64,000 nt of DNA from Batrachochytrium dendrobatidis JAM81. Lineage: Eukaryota > Chytridiomycota > Chytridiomycetes > Rhizophydiales. Below, piece after piece: positions 46,144 to 57,526 of the stretch. The notes beneath the pieces were generated by a model that saw nothing but the letters and a program-made list of their open reading frames with translations, searched no databases and was not told the origin of the DNA. Both the position numbers and the translations under genes were made by a program. Location: NCBI RefSeq assembly GCF_000203795.2, contig NW_006281099.1, positions 4,332,859 to 4,396,858 on the forward strand. The letters are read 5' to 3'. Each line of letters starts with the position of its first letter. The stretch's first letter is position 1.

Positions 46144-47620
46144 TGAGACAACTAAAAGGCTTGTTGGTATTCCAGTCGACCATCAACTCCTTACTTTCCA
46201 CTTTGTTGTTGATGGAGTGGAAATAACTTGCAATTCATGGTATTGTCTTGCTGTTCTTGGACTAGATCAAACCACTGGAACTGATCCACTCATCAAATCC
46301 AACACATTATGCCTGGTCAAACTCTGTATCATCAACACTAGACACTGTAATGGACATGAACTCACTTTACAAACCACTCTTGTGAACCTTGTCCAGTCGA
46401 TACACTTGTATGATGAACACAACTGTTGTGTGTCCAACATTCAATCAAAACCATTCATCTGGATCAAACCATCATGAACATCGACATCAAAGACATTGAC
46501 ACAATCCCTAATGTTTTGTATTCAAAAGTCTATTCTGGCAACATACAAATCGGAATAGAAATGCCAGTCGACAGACTGACAACTACACAATATTGTCATG
46601 ATTGGTGTCAGTGGATGTGAACAACAACCTGCCATGGTTTGTGTCGATATTGTGTATTTGACTGTTTTATCGACCTGATTTCAGTGCAATGATTGACAAG
46701 TTGGCACAGTTTGCACCTGCCAAAAAGACGGACAAGAATCAAGCAGTCTTTGAATACCACTCTAAAAGACTGATCCAGTGTTTGATTTCTGCTCGTATAT
46801 TTATTCTGAAAACACTCCATGAAACAAATCCCGATCTCAAGCCTTTTACATGACTATGCATTCAAACAAGTATACAAACTGGTGTACTCTTTTGTAAAAT
46901 ATTCAAACATCTATCTAAGCTTCCTTGGTCTGCGTTTGGTAACGTCTATCAAGAGTTGAAATCATGGTTCCTAAAAGACAGTCGTGTTATATTTGACGAA
47001 TCGCAACATATGTTAAGTCTTTTAAAGTCGGACTATCGTTCAACAACAATCCATCAACATTGCTGGACAATTTGATTTTCCTCTGTCGTTGTTTTCGTTT
47101 TTGACCAGAACTATTATCCAAGATGGCTTCAACAATATATGGTGCGGAACACAAATGCGAATCTGCATTATGGACTTGATATACTCTGCTGCTGGACTCA
47201 AACCAGATAATATATTGATATTCACCGACTTCAACTACTTGAAATCATCTGATATTTTCAAACTACTATCGATGTGTCAAAGAATATTGACCTTCAAGAA
47301 ATCTCACAGTCTCTTCAAGATCGTCCAAGACTTTTTGTTTCATTTTTACACAAACTGATTGATTCGACTGATATCAATGATTGTTATCGTGGTTATATAC
47401 AGGAAATGACGTCAAAATATGGCATGTATTTGCCCCATTCATCATTTTACTGTTTCTGGGAGGAGAGAATTGACTGGAGTATCAAACCCATTGAAAATGC
47501 CGACTATTGTGTTGCTAAAACTAGATTGGTATTGGAGATACTTGTCCATCCACTTATTGATCCAAATCTCAGATCTGATTGCTTCCCTTGTGTATTTTGT
47601 TAAACAGTCATACACACTAC
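46084..47620 (+). pseudogene. Decayed Crinkler (CRN) gene, plus strand
   Basis: VDLVATTIIETTKRLVGIPV then TFHFVVDGVEI (46108-46230) matches the CRN header ISDLVAAYKAATTPRFENIP...TIHFVVDG of the gene at 51492; ATGTDPLIKS-type sequence follows. Later fragments at 47080-47600 (YSAAGLKPDNILIFTDFNYL, RPRLFVSFLHKLIDSTDIND, FWEERIDWSIKPI) look like the body of a CRN-type effector, with several frame changes between. No single frame covers it. Confidence 0.55.
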
Positions 47621-47756
47621 TTGTTTGAACGTATTAGTTTGCAGCAACTATTGCAACTATTACAACTGCTACCCATATTATTGTTATCAAGTTTCGAGAT
47701 CAACTCGTTTTACATTTCCATTTCCATTCATTTCGTGACACCCTACAACACCAATA

Positions 47757-49627
47757 ATGAGTTCAGTGTGGTCCCGTCTCAACATCCTATCGGCTGATTA
47801 TCCAAAACAGTCTTGCCGTAGTGTGCAAAACACTATTCCCCAACCAACCAATGCTTGTGAAAATGCACCACACCTTGCCGAAGCAAGCATGAATCCAGAA
47901 AGGTATGCAGTACAGTATTTGTATTATAGTTGTGCATCTGAATATTGTATTTTGGTTACACAACACATTGCTAACATGACTGTTTACTTACATGTGTATT
48001 ATTTACGATTTGATGATTGCATTTACGGTATTTTGGGATGGACTCGAAACGTTGCCGAATTTAATTTTGTTGATTCGACTACGCGACTTTGATGGTAATG
48101 ATTTTGACTGTTTTTGATGCTATCTAATGTCATTGAACGTCATTCAATGTGTATCAATTGTGATTTGTGTTGGTTGGTATGATGTACTGGTTGATTATTA
48201 TTTGGGATTGAATTGGTTGATGCATAATTTGATTTATGGGACAATGGGTTGAATGCTACTTTAAACTTTTACTGTTGTTTGTGCATAATTTTGTAATGTT
48301 GTGATTGACTAGTTCAAATCAGGAAAACATATATACTGATATGTATACATCCACCCCAATCAGCCCAATCAGTCCAATCAATGATCCAAGAATCCTTGCT
48401 TCACCAAGTAAGTGTGTGATTTTTGTATCAATTTCTCACGAGTTTTGGATGTGAATGCATGTATTGTGGATTGTTTAGGCTGTAGTGTGTTGATGGTAAC
48501 TATACTGATTATATTGACTGATGGATTGATTGTTTTAAAATATTTACATTATAGTCTCGTCCCTGATTGAGGCAGCTAGGATACTGCAGTCTGGAAAGCA
48601 ATGCGACTCTACAGTATCAACCATATATACTGCAGAGTCCATTGCACCAGATTCAGCAGTGGCTAGCCATTCATCAGGATCCGTTGAGCATTATACCGAT
48701 GCTCAAGCATCTATGCTGTCATACAGCTATGCTAAACGGGTTTTGGCGTGTGACAAACCGCCTTTTGAAACTCGGTATAAAGTAAGTTGGTTGTATTAGT
48801 ATAAATCTTGGGTTTAGCTTTGAAATTACACAAGCTGTGCTGGATTGATACAACTGTATAGTTATGGTTGACTAATGTTTTATTTATTGGTATGTGTCAA
48901 CCATTTATATTTGACAGGCTGACCAGATGATGTACACAAGCAGTAAGCTTCCTGGAAAAGCTGATAGATCAAAAGTGTGGCAGCTCATGTCATGACTGAG
49001 TGATTGTATCAGTCTCTGTGAGTATGTGCGCGAGTTACAAGTTTCTGGTTCAACAATCGTTGATAACAAAACATCTATTACAGTCAAAAATAAGACCCAA
49101 TCACGGTACTCAACCAGATCCTGTTCAGTGTTTGCAGTCTCTGCAGTGGTGACTGGACCAAACTCATGATTGCTGAAAACATGGCAAGATCACCGTATCA
49201 ATCAACCAGTACCGTTTACTCGACCACCCAATGTATCCATGACAAATATGAGGTGTTCTCGATTGATCCAGACAGTGCATCTGCGTCTGATGCAACTCGA
49301 CTGATATATATAGTTGGATCTGTGTGCATGCGATTGATCAACAGCGATTTGTCAGTGTACACGCAGACCAACAATTTGCGTGGTATCAGTCCAATCCAAA
49401 CTACTGGCAGGGCAACTCGAGGTAATATGAACTCGATTGGAAACGTTGACTTTTTCACATTGATGGACGAGATGCGACAAACAGTCAAATACCTCACCAT
49501 GCAAGTTGTATCCTTGAAAACTGATATGGCCGCTGTGACTAGCGCATTTGGTCAGTTGCAGAGCCAAACCAATGACATTGTTGTCATGATGACCAAACAC
49601 GACAATGTCATTCGATCATTACTGTGA
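47757..49627 (+). pseudogene. Multi-exon gene of unknown function, apparently broken
   Basis: Exon-like segments: 47757-47902 (start MSSVWSRLNILSADYPKQS), 48313-48407 (SNQENIYTDMYTSTPISPIS), 48555-48782 (SSLIEAARILQSGKQCDSTV ... ETRYK) and one from 48919, with GTATGC and GTAAGT donors in matching phase. From 48919 the frame runs into a TGA at about 48994, continues protein-like to about 49100, and then must shift frame to join the clean 49166-49627 frame (DFFTLMDEMRQTVKYLTMQV, FGQLQSQTNDIVVMMTKHD, a coiled-coil). Either unseen introns or two disabling changes explain this. No family was recognised. Confidence 0.45.
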
Positions 49628-51491
49628 CAGATCTTGGTCAAACTGGACTCTGGTTGCTCACCAACACATGCAGTTGTTATACCAGTTGCGGTATTCGAAA
49701 CCATTTCCACGACTGTAAACACCACCGCAACAGTGACTGTGTTTTGTCCACAAAGTCAATTCAAGTTGTTTATATGCAACAACAGCACGTTGCACACACA
49801 CGCAGACTGTCGATACGGAATGCCAAGCAACAATCAACTTATTCCGTAGTCGTGCAATTGTTGACATAAATACCATTGCGGTCAATGCTGTATCAACTGG
49901 TGTCAAACCTTGAATGAATGCTGCAACTCGCATTTGTTTATTGCGTTTTGCATCGAATGCAATGTGCACACTCAATAAACTTTGTGGTATTCTGGTCACA
50001 TTCCGTATCAATCTGCAACGGATTACCAACATCCATACAATCAACAACACGATCAGATTATTAGTAGATCAATCTATTGCTGTCAAACTTGTAGTCATGA
50101 CCCAACTCGGTACAAATCAGGTCAAGTTTGATCCAGAAACTCCAACAAAAACCATCAACCCGACCACTGAACTGGCTGCTCGTTGACGGTTTGCTGGTTA
50201 TGTGGGTTTATTGTTGATGGGTAAGCGTGTAAACTGTCGTACACGCAATTTATACTGCGAGTTGATGGTCAAGTCTGACAATCTGCATTCGCGAACTTGT
50301 GTGCAAGCAGTGTTTTGTTGGATCTCAAACATCCTGCAACTCGCACAGTTGTTTGCACAGTTGCTCGTTTATCAATCCACCTGGATCTGCAACTCTGTCA
50401 AGCAAATCCGTAGTCCAACCTGCTGATGTTGATGTGACTACAATAAACACGAAACTCACCGAAATAACACTTGCTGATCTGACAGGTCAATGAGTGACAC
50501 TCTAACCATTAATACCAAACAAACAACGTTTTGAATCAACAATCAACTGTCATGACAATTGGTAACATTCGTGGTCATTTGGCATCCATCTCAAACCATC
50601 ACATCAAACACATTTCCAAAATCGATTGCTGGACAACTCAACTCGGTGCACGAGTCCGCATTACTGTGCCAGAATTGTTAAACATTGGTAATGTGAAATA
50701 TCATAAATAACGAGGTATTTCAGAGACTCATACGCGACGCATATATGTTTGAGGCGATGTCTATCGCAGCCATCACTTGTGCAATAACAAGAGACTTTCT
50801 CAGCTATGACGTCTAATTCACGGATACGCATAACCGTTATTTACATCTTTATAAAATGATCAATGTTTTCTTTTATCAATAAACACAATTAACTCATTGG
50901 TTCATTCCTTCATTCTCATCTTTTACTTTTGATATTCCTCCAAAACTATACTACATTAATATGTTGTCATACGTCCAAGAACAACAGTATTGTTGTGGTG
51001 TAATATTAGCAACTACACACAACTTGACATGAATGACAATGTTGATGTCGAGACTGTCAATGTATTACAATGTATTGGTCAACAGTGGCTGCAATCAATG
51101 ACAATATTGCAGTCAGTTCAATCCAATTGTTGACTGGAACAATCATTATTCACTTGTCAGATTCAGCATGTAAATGAATGTTTTGTAACACATTTACTAA
51201 TCCAACAATTGACTGATTAACAATAATTGAATATTAAAATGTTGAATAAAAGACTCGAGTCATTATATGAATGACGTAATCAATTGAGTTGAATTGACAC
51301 TTTATTAAACAATACAAATAAACACATGACAAATGTTTAAACAATATTCAAAGTGTGTGAATTTGTCTCACATTGTTCACGTGATATTGAGTTTTGAATG
51401 TGAGACAAATTCACGTTTTGATCTTTTTTTGTCATTTCATTGTTTCACTTCACTTTATTCTATTCTATTCCTTTCCTTCATAAACTCCAAA
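49628..51491. other. Decayed coding sequence and CRN upstream region
   Basis: 49630-50500 holds short, overlapping frames in changing registers (TVTDLGQTGL, TTVNTTATVTVFCPQSQFKL, VMTQLGTNQVKFDPETPTKT), probably old coding sequence without intact structure. 50500-51300 is AT-rich with nothing I can name. The last 150 bp before 51492 are C/T-rich (TTCATTGTTTCACTTCAC, TCTATTCTATTCCTTTCC), a pyrimidine tract before the CRN start codon. Confidence 0.4.
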
Positions 51492-53312
51492 ATGACCAGG
51501 CTTTATGTGAAATACCTTGAAAACACTCCGGTATCATTATTTACTCAAAAGTTGCCTGTCCCTGAAGGAGAAGAGCCTAATATTTCTGACTTGGTCGCTG
51601 CTTACAAGGCTGCCACCACTCCCCGTTTTGAAAATATTCCTGTTGACGAGCTCACCATCCATTTTGTGGTGGATGGTCCAGCCATTCCCGGGAATACTCT
51701 GTTGACCTCCATTCAGGAACCAGTTGGTTCTTACGACCATTCACTTGTCATCAAATCAAAAAATGATTCTGGTCAAAGTCTTGTTAATCGTCTTACAGTA
51801 GACGGTAAAGCACAAAATTCGATGCTGCCATTTAAGCTTTCTTGCAACCCTTTTGCTTATCTAAATGTTCAATATGTCCGGTTTGGTTATTGTAAATACC
51901 TTGCCGATACGTTGGGCGTACAATTGAACTTTGATAATCTTCCTCATCGTGATTATGATGTGAACTCTGATTTTTTTCGTCAGATAATGGGAGCGCTTCT
52001 TAAAAAGGGGATTAAGCGTGTGGTATTTGATGAATCACAAAGACACCTTGGACTCATTGAATTCATTGTCAAGGAAGGTGCTAAACGACCTCACTTTATA
52101 ATAACGGGAACTCCTCCTCATGGAAAAAACGCAATTGATTACGGAGGCAGCGCTTCAGCAAGAATGGCAGGAGTCAATTTATCGGATCTAAGACCTCCGG
52201 AAGTTAAACAACTGATACGAGCTATACTCCAAATTGACAAAATAAGCTCCATCTGTGTTCTGAACTTTTGGACTGTCTTTGGTGGCGATCCGTATCTTTA
52301 CCAACTCTTTGCAAAAGACATGCTTGCTCAATTGGATGACGATACCAGATCCAAAATTGCTCTTGGCGAGAAATTTCCACAGGATTTACTACATAAGTGT
52401 ATCGATGAAGCCAGAACAGCTCTTCGGGAAAGAGGCATCAGTGCTGATTTACTCAACGCGATTCCAACAACTGGTGTCAGCAGGATGGCTATTCAGCAAG
52501 ATCTTCAAAAAGATGTTTCTCAACTGGTGAGACGAGGACTCTTGAAAGAGATTCCGTATTTCTCAGACTCTAAAAAATTTCGAATTTGTTGGACTGACTA
52601 CAACGAAGGACCTAACATTGTTGAAAAATCTTGGGCTCGATGCCGGGGGTACGCAATGGAAAATATTATTTGTAGCTTTGTAGGAGAGGCTCTTTTTCGT
52701 AAACTTGGAGATATTCTTAACCTCCCGAGTAATCGCTATGAATTATATGAATATTTTTACGATGGAACTGATGCTGATATACTTCTTCGTGAAAGGACAC
52801 CTTCTTTGGGTGATATTGACAAAACTTGGAAGCGGCATTGGGTTGTTTTTAACATCAAAACCAGCAGTGATGCTCTTTTGAATACTGATTCCGTGCAAAA
52901 GTTCTCTGGGTTGTGCGAAGCTATTTCTATGAAGGAAAATGACCTTTTGGATAAGTGTTCATTGATTCTCGTGGCTGCTCAAATAGATGAAGCAACAAAA
53001 GAAAAGTTGTTGGTAACCTGGCAAGACTTTGATGTTCTCGGTGTCTACGATTTGGATTATTTATTTAGCAACGTACCTGAACCCGCTGTCAAAACTAAGC
53101 ATAATTTGCTTGTAGTCGAACGAACGATTGAAAAGGAAATAATTGAAAAGACGCAACACGATACGATTTCTTTGTCTGGTAGATATCGATGCGGCAAGAC
53201 TACTTTTTTGAAAGAATGTTATGGCGAAGATAATGGTTGTATTTTTGTTGAACTTCCGGAATCCAAGATACAACCGCTTTCCTTGGAATTGAAACGAATT
53301 GAATGTAATTAA
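51492..53312 (+). CDS. Crinkler-family effector with P-loop NTPase and PD-(D/E)XK-like regions in permuted order
   Basis: A single exon of 606 residues. Residues 1-92 are a CRN header with a ubiquitin-like pattern (MTRLYVKYLE, ISDLVAAYKAA, TIHFVVDG, SLVIKSKND). Residues 110-330 resemble the second half of a STAND/archaeal-type ATPase, with a Walker B-like VVFDE at 177-181 and sensor-like FIITGTPP at 202-209. A winged-helix-like stretch follows (331-375). Residues 381-510 look like a PD-(D/E)XK nuclease: E390, acidic residues D427 and D429, and N454-I-K456 in place of D/E-x-K. The only Walker A (G563-RYRCGKT-570) sits near the C-terminus, after rather than before Walker B. The protein ends abruptly at residue 606, 13 bp before the Maverick polymerase relic. 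CRNs act inside host cells, often in nuclei; target unknown. Confidence 0.85.
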   Translation: MTRLYVKYLENTPVSLFTQKLPVPEGEEPNISDLVAAYKAATTPRFENIPVDELTIHFVVDGPAIPGNTLLTSIQEPVGSYDHSLVIKSKNDSGQSLVNRLTVDGKAQNSMLPFKLSCNPFAYLNVQYVRFGYCKYLADTLGVQLNFDNLPHRDYDVNSDFFRQIMGALLKKGIKRVVFDESQRHLGLIEFIVKEGAKRPHFIITGTPPHGKNAIDYGGSASARMAGVNLSDLRPPEVKQLIRAILQIDKISSICVLNFWTVFGGDPYLYQLFAKDMLAQLDDDTRSKIALGEKFPQDLLHKCIDEARTALRERGISADLLNAIPTTGVSRMAIQQDLQKDVSQLVRRGLLKEIPYFSDSKKFRICWTDYNEGPNIVEKSWARCRGYAMENIICSFVGEALFRKLGDILNLPSNRYELYEYFYDGTDADILLRERTPSLGDIDKTWKRHWVVFNIKTSSDALLNTDSVQKFSGLCEAISMKENDLLDKCSLILVAAQIDEATKEKLLVTWQDFDVLGVYDLDYLFSNVPEPAVKTKHNLLVVERTIEKEIIEKTQHDTISLSGRYRCGKTTFLKECYGEDNGCIFVELPESKIQPLSLELKRIECN

Positions 53313-53325
53313 TATACCGAAAGAA

Positions 53326-55927
53326 ATGAGATTCTATCCATATTTCATCTACTTTGATTTTGAAACTTGGTTGAAATCAGTCAAATCTACGACCAACTTG
53401 AAGCTCATTCATTGAAACCCACAAACTTTTGAGCACAAGTTTCATTGGAAGTGAAGAAAACAAGGCTCAATTCATCCCAGTTGAAGGTACAACTGAAGAA
53501 GCTTTGGATATAGTAATGACAAAAATGGATCAAATACGACACAAATATCTGCAATTGTTGTATTCAAAGTATTCTCGGTTCTTTGGAATAATGGCCAATT
53601 TGGACGATGCAAAGGTTCAGAAACGATTAAGATTACAATTACTAGAATGTTTTGATGTTCTTCCTATTTATGGCTTCAGTAGCTCATCATATGACATTAA
53701 CATCATCAAGAAATACCCTCCACAAGTCTTGAAACACTCTAAAAAACATGGAAATGTATCCAAATGCGAAAAGCTTTGAGATTAATTCAATTGAAGGAGA
53801 ATTAGATCGTAATATTGAACAATGCGAAAAGATTGAACGATACAATGTTGATGGCTACGATGAAGAATCAAACACAATCTATGACTTTTTGGGATGCTTT
53901 TTCCACTGATGTAGAAAGTGTCACAAATCAGAAGATATCAATCCTTTAACTGGAGATACGATGAACATATTGTATGAAAAAACAGCAAACAAGGAATCAG
54001 CTCTCAAACAATGGGATATACCACAAGATCAATTTGGGGTTGTGAGTTTCATTCACCTGAAAACGGTCAAGTGAATGACATTATTAAATGTAACAAATAC
54101 CGAATGATATCAAATGGATCGTTTGCTTTTAAAGACATTCTTGCTTTTCAACCACCAAATACTTTATTTGACAAGTTCTTGAAAATGTTTGACACAATCA
54201 CAAATGGGAATATTTCCACATAAAGTAACTCGGAATTTATCGAAATACATTGATGAACATCCAGATTTGACACAATATTCTGATATCATTCAAGTTCTTA
54301 GAAATTCACATATTCCATCTAAAAAGTGGTTTTACAACAATCTAAAGGGAGAATCAGTTTCATCAAACGATTATAATGAAATGGTATTCACTCACACCAA
54401 CCTGTATGATTTGCTGAACGACTACAACAATTTGGATGCGAAGCCAGGCGTAGAAGCGACAAAGAAGCTGGGTAATTTCTTTCAGTCGTTGAATCTTGAT
54501 ATCCACAAAAACGGCATCTTTGTTCCTAGACTCACTCTGAAATATCTCTGGCACACAAAAAGCAAAGACTGCAAGTTTCAGTTATTCAAAGGGAATGACG
54601 AATTGTACCACAAATACAGAGATAATCTAGTTGGTGGTCCAAGTATCGTATTTCATCATTATCAAGAAAAAGACGACCAGAATTAGAAAAGGAAAGCCTT
54701 GTCAGGGAATACTTGGATATGATACCAATGCTTTATATCTGTGGGCGATAAGTCAAGATATGCCGTGTGGTGAGCACCAAGTAGTTCAAGTTTATCCCGA
54801 TATTCTGAAAGATGTCTTGGATAACACGTTCTTTGGAATGATAGAATGTGATATTGCTGTTCCTGAGCATTTAAAGGAGCACTTTACTGGAATGCCTCTT
54901 ATTTTCAAGAATGTTGAGATTACATGCAATGATTTAAGCTCTGACACAGGCACATGCCAAACCAGATCACAAAAGTAACAGGTTAGTTGAAAGTATGTTT
55001 GGTGAGACGATGATGTTTGCTACTAAACTACTGAAATGGTATCTTGAGCATGGATTGGCTGTTTCAAATATTACTTTTGCTGTAAGATATGAACGTAAAG
55101 CACATTTCAAGTCGTTTTTTGAGCAAGTATCAAATGAGTGAAGAGTCCGAGATACAAGTCCTGGTTATAAATTACGTGGAGAAATGATGAAATTGATGGG
55201 AAATTCATCTTATGGTAAATGTATAACGAATTTCTTGAAACAGGAAACAGCCAAGATTGTTACTGGAGATAACTACATCAAAAACATCAGAAGGAATAAT
55301 TACATTGAACATCAAGACATGAACAAAGGATGCGAGTTTCGTTTCAAAAAGATGTCGTTCAAACAAAGTTTACCTATTCACATTAGATTTCAAGTGTATC
55401 AATTAGCGAAACTACGAGTGCTTCAATTTTACTACGACTCTATTGATTATTCCATTGACAAAAGTGATTATCAGTACTGTATGATGGACACTGATTCAGC
55501 TTACATTGCTATATCTGATGAATCGTTAGAAGTCATAAAACCAAGCTTAAAAGATGAATTTAAAAAGAATCGGCATCTGTGGTTGGGAAGAGACGATACC
55601 ATTGAGAATAAGGTGTATGACAGCAGAACACCGGGTCTGTTCAAGTTGGAATATGAAGGAAACTGTATTATATCATTGGCCAGTAAAATGTACTATTGTG
55701 ATGAAAACAAATTCAGTTCAAAAGGGATTAACAAGAAACAAAATGAAATCACAAAACAAAAGTATGTGGATGCTTTAAAAGGTAATTCTACTCAGAAATT
55801 TGTTAACAATGGATTCAGAGTCGAGAATAATCAGATGAACACATATTCATTAACCAAGACAGGAATGAAATTGCTTAATGACAATGGATTCAGAATTGGG
55901 TTTCAAATATTTCCAACTGAATTATAA
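53326..55927 (+). pseudogene. Family B (protein-primed type) DNA polymerase, broken
   Basis: Pieces in order: an exonuclease I motif FIYFDFETW (about 53345); LPIYGFSSSSYDINII (exo II region) in a second frame; VDGYDEESNTIYDFLGCFFH (about 53848); KWFYNNLKGESVSSNDYNEM and GGPSIVFHHYQE; motif A YDTNALYLWA (about 54719); motif B KLMGNSSYGK (about 55190); and motif C MMDTDSAYIA (about 55483). At least five stops or frame changes separate them, while the last 248 codons (55184-55927) are open. Motif A, B and C residues are preserved in the fragments. The protein would replicate the element's own DNA. Confidence 0.8.
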
Positions 55928-55952
55928 GAAATCATTATCTTGTGTTTATTTA

Positions 55953-56934
55953 ATGGAACAGTTGTATGAACTATACTACAATCCAAATACAGGACTCCTT
56001 TCAGCGCAAAAACTTTATCTGAAACTCGACAAACAAGTGCTAATGAAAACAATTCAGGATTTTCTTCAAAAACCAAGAAGCGTACCTTCATTTAAGAGTA
56101 TCAACGTGTATTCTGTAAATGACCAATGGTAGATTGACTTGATTGACCTGTCAAGGTATGCCAAGTGGAATAGTGGATACAAATATCTTCTTTGTGTGAT
56201 TGATGTATTCAGTAGAAGGACATTTGTCGTTGCGATGAAGAAGAAATCAGATAGCACCGAAGCGATGAAGAAAGTATTCGATATAGAAACCCCAATTCTT
56301 ATTCAAAGTGACAGTGGAACAGAATTTTTAAACGGAGCATTTCAGCGATTATTGACATCCAAAGGTGTTCGGCATATCACGGTGGAAGTAGGCGACCACA
56401 AGCGACAAGGCATAATTGAACGATTCAATAGAACACTAGAGAACATCATTGCACTTTACCAAGAAGCTCGGCGAACAAATACATATATTGATGTACTGGA
56501 AGATATTGTTTACAATTACAATCACACTTATCACCGAGGTATAAATGGTATTCCTCAGCAGTTGTACCTAGGCAATCCATCCACTGGAACAATGAATGTA
56601 AAAATAGAGAAGAATGCTATAAGTGTTGGTGACAAAGTTAGATTGCTAAAAACTAGGCAAGCATTTCGTAGAGGATATGAGCCAAAATATAGTCAGTATA
56701 TATAAGGTCATCAGTGGTAATGGCTATTCGTACTTTATTGCAGATGATGATGGTAATATTCTTCCAAAGGCATACAAATACTATGAACTACAACGTATTG
56801 AATCTACCCAACGGTTTCATACAGAATCTAGACAGAGAGAACCACGAATGACAAATAAGGAGCGTCGAAATAAAAGAGAATTGGAAGAATTGGGTAGAAT
56901 TAGAGGTCCAGCTCATAAAAACGGAGAACATTAA
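55953..56934 (+). pseudogene. Retrovirus-like (rve) integrase of the Maverick element, broken
   Basis: The start is MEQLYELYYNPNTGLLSAQK. An in-frame TAG at 56130 interrupts VNDQW*IDLIDLSRYAKW, where a Gln codon (CAG) is the likely original. The catalytic core follows: DLIDLS, CVIDVFSRRTFVV, QSDSGTEFLN and GIIERFNRTLENI, consistent with a D,D-35-E triad. A frame change at about 56695 separates the C-terminal SH3/chromo-like region (VSIYKVISGNGYSYFIADDD). The enzyme would insert the element; with one stop and one frameshift it is inactive as read. Confidence 0.8.
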
Positions 56935-56965
56935 GCGGAACTTATTTTCTAAACCAACTGTATAA

Positions 56966-57202
56966 ATGACATTCATTAGTTTCATTAAAACTCGCCAAGC
57001 GTACATTCAATGTATTAAGAATTGGGATTCGTATTCCGTTGACGAACAAGAACAACTAAGGAAATGGTACCGAGATTACTATGCCAAAAACAAACAAGCT
57101 GAAAGGAAACGATACCGAGACTATTATGCTGCTAATACCGAGGCAGAGAAGGAGAGAGCTAAAAAGTACAAGAAAACTAAACAATCAGAGGACAATGTTT
57201 AG
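56966..57202 (+). CDS. Small basic protein with YRDYYA repeats (78 residues)
   Basis: It begins 32 bp after the integrase relic. After a short hydrophobic start it has two copies of a W/RYRDYYA unit embedded in Lys/Glu/Ala-rich sequence (KNKQAERKRYRDYYAANTEA), then a lysine-rich end. Such charged helices are common in small element-borne DNA-binding proteins, but no family was recognised. Confidence 0.4.
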   Translation: MTFISFIKTRQAYIQCIKNWDSYSVDEQEQLRKWYRDYYAKNKQAERKRYRDYYAANTEAEKERAKKYKKTKQSEDNV

Positions 57203-57370
57203 CTCAAAAACACACCCGATAATAATGAGATTTTCATAATAAACACAATAGTTGCAGAGATTTTCTATTTACAAGTTAATACAAAAGATACATTAATGTG
57301 GTGGAAATAGGTTTGAATGAATCGTGCTGTCTATCACGAAGATATCAAGGAGTGTACAGCTAGAACTTTT

Positions 57371-57526
57371 TTCCACTGCGGTGGACATTTTCAGTACTTT
57401 GCTCTCCGTGAAAGAAAGTAGCAATGTCAGTTCACCATTGAAAGCATTATCATTATCACTGCAGTCTGAAGGAGTCATTGACTGACGAGGAACTACTTGT
57501 TGCGAAGGTTTTCCACCGCAGTGGAA
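57371..57526. repeat. Pair of quasi-palindromes TTCCACTGCGGTGGA, inverted
   Basis: TTCCACTGCGGTGGA at 57371-57385 and TTCCACCGCAGTGGAA at 57511-57526 are exact inverted copies over 15 bases, and each is itself a near-perfect dyad (TCCAC..GTGGA). They are GC-rich in an AT-rich surrounding. The second lies at the 3' end of the minus-strand frame at 57493. Confidence 0.75.

Larger units (their letters stand above)
53326..56934 (+). mobile_element. Maverick/Polinton-type element relic
   Basis: It contains a family B DNA polymerase and an rve integrase in the same orientation, only 25 bp apart, both disabled. No packaging ATPase, protease or capsid gene was recognised, so this is a partial element. 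It lies directly between two CRN genes, and two further ORFs downstream (56966-57202 and 57493-58002) may be its cargo. No terminal inverted repeats could be fixed. Confidence 0.75.
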
